Assembly (NCBI GenBank): GCA_905612385.1
Contig: CAJQRR010000052.1
Location: 1 to 6,546, forward strand
From: an uncultured Candidatus Pelagibacter sp.
GTDB lineage: Bacteria; Pseudomonadota; Alphaproteobacteria; Pelagibacterales; Pelagibacteraceae
Reading direction: 5' to 3'
Length of the DNA: 6,546 nucleotides
The notes beneath the pieces were generated by a model. That model was not told the DNA's origin. It made no database searches and was given only the letters and a program-made list of their open reading frames with translations. Within the stretch, counting starts at the first letter, position 1. Each line of letters begins with the position of its first letter. Of this stretch, positions 1 through 6,117 are shown in pieces. The position numbers and the translations under genes are program-made.

Positions 1-149
1 TATATAAAACCGTTACATATTTTCTTAAAAATCCTAAATTAATTGAAAAACAATTAATTGATTGTAAAAAAACTTTAGATGGAATTAAGTCAAAATCTTC
101 TTCATCAAGTGAAGCAGCTTTAATCTTAAATAATTATCTTATTTCCTAA
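1..149 (+). CDS. lpxB: Lipid-A-disaccharide synthase, C-terminal end only (partial)
   Basis: An open frame enters from the left edge (first full codon at base 3) and stops at TAA 147-149, giving 48 visible residues. The tail reads as an amphipathic 'NPKLIEKQL' stretch, a DxxKTLDGIK helix, a short serine run, then SEAALILNNYL. This matches the usual end of LpxB, where a helix with the R/K-Q-L pattern is followed by S-x-AA-x-x-I/V-L. LpxB condenses UDP-2,3-diacylglucosamine with lipid X at the inner membrane to make the lipid A disaccharide. Support also comes from context: in many alphaproteobacteria the lpxD-fabZ-lpxA-lpxI-lpxB cluster faces the gltX/gltA region. The last 24 bases overlap the end of gltX on the other strand. 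The catalytic part lies outside the window, so the name rests on a short tail plus synteny. Confidence 0.68.
   Translation, partial: YKTVTYFLKNPKLIEKQLIDCKKTLDGIKSKSSSSSEAALILNNYLIS
37..59. repeat. Perfect 9-bp inverted repeat with 5-base loop, possible gltX terminator
   Basis: AATTAATTG (37-45), five A residues (46-50) and CAATTAATT (51-59) form a perfect hairpin inside the lpxB tail. Read on the minus strand it lies about 70-90 bases past the gltX stop. A short T run follows only after a few bases (around 27-31), so it is a poor match to a classical intrinsic terminator. The stem has only one G-C pair and would be weak. The palindrome is certain; a role in ending gltX transcripts is a guess, and chance is plausible in sequence this AT-rich. 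Confidence 0.3.
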
Positions 150-1526
150 TCTTTTTTCCACTTCTTCTTTGCCTAGGGAAATTATTATATCATACAAACC
201 AGGTCCAAATTTTGATCCAGTTAAAGCAACTCTTAATGGTTGACCTACACCCTTAAAATTAGTTTCATATTTTTTTATTAAATCATTAACTATGGGCTCA
301 AGGTTCTCTTTGTCTAATGTCTTTATTGAAATTAGATTTTCTTTAAACTCTTTAATAATACCTTTTGCTTTGTCATCAATTAATTCTAAATCTTTATCTT
401 CAAATTTTACATCATCAAAAATTATATATTTTGCATTATTAAATATATCCTCCAAAGTTTTTGCTTTATTTTTAAGAAAAGTTAATGAAGATTTAATTTT
501 AACCTCTTTTTCTGGTTTAATTTTTTCCTTATAAATTTCACAATATTTGACAAGATGATCATAAAGTTCATTTTCATTAATGGTTTTAATATAATGTTCA
601 TTCATAGATAATATTCTACTCATATCTAGCTTTGATGGAGATTTACCAATTCCTTCTAAGTTAAAGTGCTCAATGCTTTCCTCTAGTGTAAATATTTCTT
701 TATCTTGATAAGACCAGCCCAACCTTAATAAGTAATTTCTTAAAGCATCAGGCATTATTCCTATCTTAGAATAATCATCTAATGTTGATGCATTATCTCT
801 TTTTGATAGTTTCTTTCCTTCAATAGTATGTATTAATGGAATGTGAGCAAAAAAAGGAACTTCCCATTTCATAGCTAAATATATTTGCATCTGTTTGAAT
901 GTATTAATCTTATGATCGTCACCTCTAATTATATGCGTCATGTTCATTTGATGATCATCTACTGTTGCTGAAAGATTGTATGTCGGTGTTCCATCATTTC
1001 TTAGAATGATAAAATCTTCTATTGTGATATTCTCTATTTCAACATCTCCTTGTACTAAGTCTTTTAGTATTGAGGAGCCTTCAATTTTACTTTTAAATCT
1101 TACAACTGGATGAACATCTTTTGGAGCCTCACTTTCACTCAATTCTCTACATTTTCCATTATAAGTGTAAGGAAGTTTTTTTTGTCTAGCTCTTTTCTTT
1201 TGATCTTCTATTTCTTCTGTAGAACAGTAGCATTTATAAGCATGACCATTTTTAAGTAGATCATTTGCAACAACTATGTGATCATTAATTTTTTTTGATT
1301 GAATATATAGTTCACCATCATGCTCTATACCAATCCATTTTAATGATTTTATAATTTGATCTTTATGTTCATCTTTAGATCTTTCCTTGTCCGTGTCCTC
1401 AATTCTTAAATGAAAAGTTCCCTTTCTATTTTTTGAAAACAACCAGCAAAATAGAGCAGTTCTTACACCACCAATATGAAGGGCACCAGTAGGTGAGGGA
1501 GCAAATCTTGTTGCAACATTGGACAT
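126..1526 (-). CDS. gltX: Glutamyl-tRNA synthetase (class I)
   Basis: This 466-residue protein charges tRNA-Glu with glutamate in the cytoplasm; some relatives also charge tRNA-Gln for later amidation, which cannot be decided here. The class I signatures are clear: PSPTGALHIGG at residues 10-20 (HIGH motif H17-G20) and KLSKR at 239-243 (KMSKS motif). Between them lie the IEDTD patch (42-46), a CYC...C zinc-type insert (C99, C101, C126) and HIIRGDDH (198-205). The C-terminal anticodon-binding domain ends with the family's QPLRVALTG...GPG...LGKEEVEKRL block. Length is normal. The ATG is fixed by an in-frame TAA four codons upstream. The gene starts 22 bases after lexA with no clear Shine-Dalgarno and no obvious own promoter, so it may be read from the lexA transcript. 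Its 3' end overlaps the facing lpxB by 24 bases. Alphaproteobacteria often carry two GltX copies, so the copy number is unknown. Confidence 0.97.
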   Translation of the reverse strand: MSNVATRFAPSPTGALHIGGVRTALFCWLFSKNRKGTFHLRIEDTDKERSKDEHKDQIIKSLKWIGIEHDGELYIQSKKINDHIVVANDLLKNGHAYKCYCSTEEIEDQKKRARQKKLPYTYNGKCRELSESEAPKDVHPVVRFKSKIEGSSILKDLVQGDVEIENITIEDFIILRNDGTPTYNLSATVDDHQMNMTHIIRGDDHKINTFKQMQIYLAMKWEVPFFAHIPLIHTIEGKKLSKRDNASTLDDYSKIGIMPDALRNYLLRLGWSYQDKEIFTLEESIEHFNLEGIGKSPSKLDMSRILSMNEHYIKTINENELYDHLVKYCEIYKEKIKPEKEVKIKSSLTFLKNKAKTLEDIFNNAKYIIFDDVKFEDKDLELIDDKAKGIIKEFKENLISIKTLDKENLEPIVNDLIKKYETNFKGVGQPLRVALTGSKFGPGLYDIIISLGKEEVEKRLGNKIII

Positions 1527-1548
1527 GTGTAATTTTTAGACTATTTTC

Positions 1549-2226
1549 TTAAAAGTTTCTATATAAAGATACTAGAACACCTTGAACTTTTACTCTATCA
1601 GGGCCAAATATTTTAGTTTCGTAGTTTCTATTCGCACTCTCGAGGGCAACTGTTTTGCCTTTTCTTCTAATTCTTTTTAACATGGCTTCGTGTTCATCTA
1701 TTAAAGCCACAACAATTTTACCATTATCAGCAGTGTCAGATCTTCTAATAATAACTGTGTCACCTTCATTGATACCAGCTTCAATCATTGAATCACCCTG
1801 AACTTTAAGTCCAAAATACTGACCATTTTTTTCAAGGTTACTTGGAAGAGCTATTCTAGAGACTTCATTCTGTATTGCCTCAACAGGAGTACCTGCAGCA
1901 ATACTTCCTAAAACAGGTATTTCCATTTCATTTACATTGTTACTTTCTGTATCCAAACCACCCCTAATAACACTTGGTGAAAAACTATTATAAATATCGT
2001 TGGCAGAAGCTGTTTCTGGAAGTTTTATCACCTCTAAAGCTCTTGCTTTATGAGGAAGTCTTCTAATAAAACCTCTTTCTTCTAAAGCACTTATTAATCT
2101 ATGAATTCCTGATTTAGACTTTAAATTTAATGAATCTTTCATTTCCTCATAGGAAGGGGACACACCTGAAGCTCTCAACTTTTTGTTGATAAATAAAAGC
2201 AGGTTTTTTTGTTTTTTAGTTAGCAT
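1549..2226 (-). CDS. lexA: LexA, SOS-response repressor and self-cleaving protease
   Basis: LexA represses DNA-damage genes until RecA-ssDNA filaments trigger its self-cleavage. The 225-residue product has an N-terminal winged helix-turn-helix (about 1-66, including SPSYEEMKDSLNLKSKSGIHRLISALEERGFIRR), a variable linker (67-100) and a C-terminal S24 peptidase domain (about 102-223). The cleavage bond is visible as A111-G112 in GSIAAGTPVEA. The catalytic dyad is S146 (in GDSM) and K184 (in HEAMLKRI). The closing block ANRNYETKIFGPDRVKVQGVL is typical of alphaproteobacterial LexA, which is slightly longer than the 202-residue E. coli protein. No other usual start codon precedes the ATG before an in-frame TAG ten codons upstream. 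A perfect LexA box lies 24 bases upstream of the start, so autoregulation is likely. No good Shine-Dalgarno is visible. gltX follows after 22 bases. Confidence 0.97.
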   Translation of the reverse strand: MLTKKQKNLLLFINKKLRASGVSPSYEEMKDSLNLKSKSGIHRLISALEERGFIRRLPHKARALEVIKLPETASANDIYNSFSPSVIRGGLDTESNNVNEMEIPVLGSIAAGTPVEAIQNEVSRIALPSNLEKNGQYFGLKVQGDSMIEAGINEGDTVIIRRSDTADNGKIVVALIDEHEAMLKRIRRKGKTVALESANRNYETKIFGPDRVKVQGVLVSLYRNF

Positions 2227-2250
2227 AAGAACAAATAAAGTACAAAATCT

Positions 2251-2265
2251 GTTCTACAAGTGTTC
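2251..2265 (-). promoter_or_regulatory. LexA operator (SOS box) in front of lexA
   Basis: The bases GTTC-TACAAGT-GTTC (GAAC-N7-GAAC on the coding strand) match exactly the direct-repeat SOS box GTTC-N7-GTTC known for alphaproteobacterial LexA. It ends 24 bases before the lexA ATG, in the only sizeable intergenic gap of the window. It is the only exact copy I found on either strand. Binding here would let LexA repress its own gene, and gltX too if the two share a transcript. Confidence 0.9.
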
Positions 2266-2279
2266 TTCTATTTTAACAA
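2251..2279 (-). promoter_or_regulatory. Candidate sigma-70 promoter for lexA
   Basis: On the minus strand a TTGTTA hexamer (2274-2279, -35-like) stands 17 bases from TAGAAC (2251-2256, a weak -10-like match), and the latter overlaps the SOS box. An alternative is TAAAAT (2270-2275) as -10 with a poor -35 upstream, which would put the transcript start within the SOS box. Either layout would let bound LexA block RNA polymerase. In DNA this AT-rich, such hexamers arise easily, so the exact promoter is uncertain, although some promoter in this gap is likely. Confidence 0.3.
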
Positions 2280-2314
2280 TAGCTAAAAAGTGTTTAAAAT
2301 GAAGGTTTATTTGA

Positions 2315-3106
2315 CTAAAGAACTGAAAAAATTGAATTATTATTCAAGTTTTTCAAAAGTGATTCACCGATTAAAAAAGTTTTAATATTTGTATTTTTAG
2401 ATATTTCCAAAAGTTCTTCTTTTGTTTTAAATCCACTTTCAGAAATTAATGGTCCAGAGTGATTAATCAAAATATCATGGATATCATAAGTTGTATTTAT
2501 ATCTGTCTTTAATGTTTTAAGATTTCTATTGTTAATACCAATTAACGCATCTTTAAAATTAAGAGCTCTTCTCGCTTCTTCAACTGTGTGTACTTCAACT
2601 ATTATTGACATATTAAATTTTAGAGCTTCTTCGTACAACTCAAAAGCAAGATCATCAGAAACACCGGCTAGTATAATTAATATAGCATCTGCTCCATAAC
2701 TCTTTGCAAGAGGTACTTGAAATTTATCTATAAAAAAATCTTTACAGAGAATAGGAAGATTTATTTTTTCTTTAACTTCACTCACATGTATTAAATTTCC
2801 TAGAAAGAAATCTTCCTCAGTTAATATTGACAAACATGTTGTTTTATTTTTGTAATAAATTTCTGCAATCTCTATAGGGTTATATTCCTTTATAATAATG
2901 CCAGCAGAAGGACTGGCTTTTTTGATTTCAGCAATTAATGAAATCTTATTATCTTTAATATTGTTTTGAATCTTTGCCTTAAAATTAACAAATGATTTAT
3001 TTCCATCAATTTTTTCAATTAATAGCTTTAATGGAGTAGTTTTTTTTAATAAATCAACTCTTTCAATTTTTTTTTTTATTATCTTATCTAAAGTATTTTC
3101 AGACAT
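2315..3106 (-). CDS. trpC: Indole-3-glycerol phosphate synthase
   Basis: This 263-residue (beta/alpha)8-barrel enzyme closes the indole ring, turning carboxyphenylamino-deoxyribulose phosphate into indole-3-glycerol phosphate. The active-site residues known from the family are in order: E60 and K62 in LIAEIKKASPS, K122 in ILCKDFFID, E171 in VEVH, N192 and R194 in GINNRNL, E223-S224 in SESGF, and the phosphate-binding LIGESL near 245-250. The protein is single-domain: there is no fused TrpF, unlike the E. coli TrpC-TrpF protein. The start ATG lies inside the end of trpD, with an 8-base ATGTCTGA overlap, which indicates translational coupling. An 11-base A run (coding strand, 3067-3077) falls at about codons 10-14 and encodes part of a lysine cluster. 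It is the last trp gene here; no terminator is apparent before lexA, 88 bases on. Confidence 0.97.
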   Translation of the reverse strand: MSENTLDKIIKKKIERVDLLKKTTPLKLLIEKIDGNKSFVNFKAKIQNNIKDNKISLIAEIKKASPSAGIIIKEYNPIEIAEIYYKNKTTCLSILTEEDFFLGNLIHVSEVKEKINLPILCKDFFIDKFQVPLAKSYGADAILIILAGVSDDLAFELYEEALKFNMSIIVEVHTVEEARRALNFKDALIGINNRNLKTLKTDINTTYDIHDILINHSGPLISESGFKTKEELLEISKNTNIKTFLIGESLLKNLNNNSIFSVL

Positions 3107-4091
3107 TTTGTAATATTTTTAAATTTTCATATGTTTTTCCTGACAAGATATGTCTTTTAGCATTCTCATAGGCATTATTAAATGAAGAATATTTGTCTGC
3201 AACAATTAGTCCAGCAGCAGTATTTAAACAAACAGCTTTAGAAAAATCATTATCTTCACCTTTAAATATATCAACCATTTTATTTGCATTAAATTTAGCA
3301 TCATCTCCTAACAAATCTTCAAATTTATTTGCATCTATGTTTAATTCCTTAGGATCAATAGTAATTTCTGAAATTTTACCATCCTTTAATTGAACAACAT
3401 TTGTTTTTGCATATGGTGATATCTCATCTAAACCATCTTCACTATTCACAATCCAAGCAAATTTTATATTTAAATTTTTTAAAGCTTCAGCAAAAATCTT
3501 AAGTAATCTTTTATCATAAACACCAACAACTTGTCGCTCAACAAGGGCGGGACTACTTAAAGGACCTATCATATTGAATATTGTTCTTTTACCTATTTTT
3601 TTCCTTGCTGGCCCCACAAACCTCATTGCACTATGATAATTTGGTGCAAACATGAATCCAAAGTTATTTTCCCTTATTTGCTTTTCTATATCTTTAGGTT
3701 CTAAATCAATCTTGATATTTAAAGCTTCCAAAACATCACCAGATCCACATTTAGATGAAACTGCTTTATTTCCATGTTTTGCTACTTTAACTCCCATACT
3801 AGCTAATAACAGAGCTGAAGCTGTTGATATGTTGAGCGTATTCATTCCATCACCACCAGTCCCACATGTATCAATACAGTCTTTAACGTTAACCCTTTTA
3901 GACTTATCTCTTAAAACGTAAACACCACCAGCTATCTCATCCGCAACCTCACCTTTTGCCGACAGTAGAGTTAAAAAATCAAATATTTCATCATCAGAAA
4001 TTTTACCTAGCATCAACATTTCAAAAGCATCTTTACTTTCATTAAAGGATAAATTTTGTTTACCCTTTAGCTTTTCAATAAATTTTTTCAT
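3099..4091 (-). CDS. trpD: Anthranilate phosphoribosyltransferase
   Basis: TrpD transfers phosphoribosyl from PRPP to anthranilate, the second committed step of tryptophan synthesis. The 330-residue protein has the usual small helical N-terminal domain (about 1-65) and a larger alpha/beta domain. Family motifs are intact: the PRPP-binding DTCGTGGDG (74-82, GTGGDG at 77-82) followed by NIST (87-90); the KHGNKAVSSKCGSGDVLEALN loop (105-125); FAPNYHSAMRFVGPARKKIGKRTIFNMIGPL, the anthranilate-side region (148-177); and the metal-binding DGLDE (219-223). Length is typical and TrpG is not fused to it, unlike the E. coli TrpGD protein. Its ATG shares one base with the trpG stop (TAATG) and its TGA sits inside the start of trpC, so it is coupled on both sides within the trpEGDC run. 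Confidence 0.97.
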   Translation of the reverse strand: MKKFIEKLKGKQNLSFNESKDAFEMLMLGKISDDEIFDFLTLLSAKGEVADEIAGGVYVLRDKSKRVNVKDCIDTCGTGGDGMNTLNISTASALLLASMGVKVAKHGNKAVSSKCGSGDVLEALNIKIDLEPKDIEKQIRENNFGFMFAPNYHSAMRFVGPARKKIGKRTIFNMIGPLSSPALVERQVVGVYDKRLLKIFAEALKNLNIKFAWIVNSEDGLDEISPYAKTNVVQLKDGKISEITIDPKELNIDANKFEDLLGDDAKFNANKMVDIFKGEDNDFSKAVCLNTAAGLIVADKYSSFNNAYENAKRHILSGKTYENLKILQNV

Positions 4092-4663
4092 TAGTTCTTA
4101 TAATTAATAAAATTTTTTAATATTTTGATACCAATAATAGTTTTTATACTTTCAGGGTGAAATTGAACACCATGAACATTATATCTTTTATGTTTTACAC
4201 CCATTATAAGCCCATCTCTAGTTTGTGCTGTAATCTCAAGCTCTTTAGATAGTGTTTTTTTATCAATAATTAGACTGTGATATCTTGTGGCAACAAATTT
4301 GGAAGGGAGGTTTTTTAAAATTCCAGTTCTATATGTCTCAATTATACTAGTTTTTCCATGCATTAATTTTTTAGCTTGAATAATTTTTGAACCAAATACT
4401 TGTCCAATAATTTGATGACCTAAACATACACCAAGTATTGGAATTTTTTTATAAAGGGCTTGAACTATTTTAATACAATTTCCTGATTGGTCTGGATTCC
4501 CAGGACCTGGTGATATGACAACTTTATCATAATTTTTGTTAACTATTTGTTTATCAGTAATTTTATCATTCCTTACAACGTCAACTTTAACTTTTAGAGA
4601 TGATAGGTAGTGATATAAATTGAATGTAAAGCTATCATAATTATCAATTAATATAATTTTCAT
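4091..4663 (-). CDS. trpG: Anthranilate synthase component II (glutamine amidotransferase)
   Basis: This class I glutamine amidotransferase of 190 residues supplies ammonia from glutamine to TrpE. The triad is visible: C80 in GVCLGHQ, and H169 and E171 in VQFHPES. The N-terminal IDNYDSFTFNL (6-16), the oxyanion-side SPGPGNP (51-57), the MHGKTS loop (101-106) and the RYHSL block (127-131) are all standard for TrpG/PabA. PabA, the aminodeoxychorismate partner, is nearly identical in these motifs, and in some bacteria one protein serves both pathways. The position between trpE and trpD makes the tryptophan role the main one here. The ATG shares one base with the trpE stop (TAATG) and the TAA shares one base with the trpD start, favouring coupled translation and matched amounts of the two synthase subunits. 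Confidence 0.95.
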   Translation of the reverse strand: MKIILIDNYDSFTFNLYHYLSSLKVKVDVVRNDKITDKQIVNKNYDKVVISPGPGNPDQSGNCIKIVQALYKKIPILGVCLGHQIIGQVFGSKIIQAKKLMHGKTSIIETYRTGILKNLPSKFVATRYHSLIIDKKTLSKELEITAQTRDGLIMGVKHKRYNVHGVQFHPESIKTIIGIKILKNFINYKN

Positions 4664-6117
4664 TATTTAAGAGCACCCAGTAATGCTTTTGCTTTATTAA
4701 CGGTTTCTTCATATTCTTTAATTGGATTACTATCGGCAACAATACCTGCGCCTGCTTGTACATAAAATTTTTTATTTTTTGCAACAGCCGTTCTTAAGGC
4801 TATGCAGGTATCAAACTCACCATTAGCAGAGAAATAACCTATGCCTCCTGCATATACCTTTCTTCTGGTCGTTTCTAGTTCGTCAATTATTTCCATGGCT
4901 CGAATTTTAGGAGCACCAGAAACAGTCCCAGCTGGAAAACCAGCAAGTAATGATTTAAATCTTGAATATTTTTTATTATAAACTCCCATTACATTAGATA
5001 CTATATGCATTACATGGGAATATTTTTCTATCATAAAGCTCTCTGTAACTTTAACAGTTCCAATTTTTGATACCTTGCCAGCATCGTTTCTCCCTAAATC
5101 AAGTAACATTAAATGTTCTGAAAGCTCTTTTTTATCTTGTAATAAATCTTTTGCAAAAAAATTATCCTGTTTTGTGTTTTTGCCTCTAGGTCGCGTTCCC
5201 GCTATAGGTCTAACTGTAATTTTATTATCTCTTAGTCTAACTAAAATTTCTGGACTGGCTCCAATTATTTGAAAATCTTTAAAATTAAAAAAGTACATAA
5301 AAGGAGAGGGGTTGGTAGTTCTTAATTTCTTATAAATTTCTAGGGGTCTTTTAGTTAATTTAGCTTCAAATCTTTGACTTAAAACTACTTGAAAAATATC
5401 ACCAATTTTAATGTATTTTTTGGCTCTATTGACCATTTCTAAAAACTTGTTTTTAGTCGTATTAGATCTAACTTTAATATTAGTTTTAGTCGCTTTATAA
5501 GAGTTATTTTTTTCTATAGAAGCCTGAATTAACAGATCATTTATTTCACTTTCAATTTCTAAATATTTTACTTTATAATTTGAAATTTTTTCATCACCAA
5601 ATGTATTTATAATATAAAAAATCTTCTTTTTTAAATTATCGTGGATAACCAATGTTCTTGGCCTTAAGAGTCGTACGTCAGGGAGTTTTAAATCATTCTT
5701 ACATTTGTTAGGAATTTTTTCGATGTATCTAATAGAATCGTAAGAAAAATACCCAGATATTAATGAGCAAATAGGAGGCAGTCCAACTGGCGTTTTGAAC
5801 TTGAAGTTTTCTATTATTTTTTCAATAATTTTGTCTGGATCTCCTTTAATTTTTTTTTTAGCTTTATTTGTAATTAAATAAGAGTTTTTATTATTAAATT
5901 CCCAAATTTTATCAGGATTTTTGCCGAATATAGTATATCTGCCCCTTATCTTTCCCTTCTCAACAGATTCAAAAATAAAGCTGTTTTTCTCATTAAGAAA
6001 ATTATCTATTAAATTTAAAACTTCACGATCATTCTGTGTTTTCCTAGAAGTGTATAAAATTTGATTTTTGTTTTTTTTGTGCTGAAACTTAAAATCATTA
6101 AAGTTTCGATTTAACAT
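4663..6117 (-). CDS. trpE: Anthranilate synthase component I
   Basis: TrpE converts chorismate to anthranilate using ammonia from TrpG, the first step of the pathway. The 484-residue protein has the regulatory N-terminal part (about 1-210) and the chorismate-binding catalytic domain (about 220-482). Catalytic motifs are clear: GDIFQVVLSQRF (239-250), TNPSPFMYFF (268-277), IGASPEILV (285-293), RPIAGTRPRG (303-312), EHLMLLDLGRND (334-345, H335), GFPAGTVSGAPK (393-404), GGIGYF (424-429) and QAGAGIVADS (454-463). The tryptophan-sensing motif LLES-x10-S appears as IFES-x10-T (48-62), and the usual TPVSAY-type segment before it is not recognisable. The ATG is secure: an in-frame TAG lies two codons upstream and the next Met is past residue 200. 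The start shares one base with the upstream isomerase stop (TAATG), leaving no leader or attenuator next to trpE. A ten-base A run lies at 5850-5859. Confidence 0.97.
   Translation of the reverse strand: MLNRNFNDFKFQHKKNKNQILYTSRKTQNDREVLNLIDNFLNEKNSFIFESVEKGKIRGRYTIFGKNPDKIWEFNNKNSYLITNKAKKKIKGDPDKIIEKIIENFKFKTPVGLPPICSLISGYFSYDSIRYIEKIPNKCKNDLKLPDVRLLRPRTLVIHDNLKKKIFYIINTFGDEKISNYKVKYLEIESEINDLLIQASIEKNNSYKATKTNIKVRSNTTKNKFLEMVNRAKKYIKIGDIFQVVLSQRFEAKLTKRPLEIYKKLRTTNPSPFMYFFNFKDFQIIGASPEILVRLRDNKITVRPIAGTRPRGKNTKQDNFFAKDLLQDKKELSEHLMLLDLGRNDAGKVSKIGTVKVTESFMIEKYSHVMHIVSNVMGVYNKKYSRFKSLLAGFPAGTVSGAPKIRAMEIIDELETTRRKVYAGGIGYFSANGEFDTCIALRTAVAKNKKFYVQAGAGIVADSNPIKEYEETVNKAKALLGALK

Noticed and set aside
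292..534. Plus-strand open frame of 80 codons opposite gltX.
   Set aside because: Antisense to a well-conserved gene, with low-complexity Ser/Phe-rich translation typical of a shadow frame; no family features.
1575..1587. GAAC-N5-GAAC direct repeat resembling a LexA box, inside the end of lexA.
   Set aside because: The spacer is 5 bases, not the required 7, and it lies in coding sequence; a similar N5 pair at 4165-4177 in trpG shows such pairs occur by chance.
2227..2314. Possible riboswitch or small RNA in the trpC-lexA gap.
   Set aside because: Too short and without clear paired structure; the SOS box and a promoter account for it.
2415..2429. Near-match SOS box GTTC-N7-GTTT in trpC.
   Set aside because: One base off the consensus in a core position, deep in coding sequence and with no nearby start; T-rich runs make it likely by chance.
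3652..3921. Plus-strand open frame of 89 codons opposite trpD (similar ones at 3193-3393 and 5075-5272).
   Set aside because: These lie fully inside trpD or trpE on the other strand, and their composition mirrors the real gene's codons; no independent start signal or motif.
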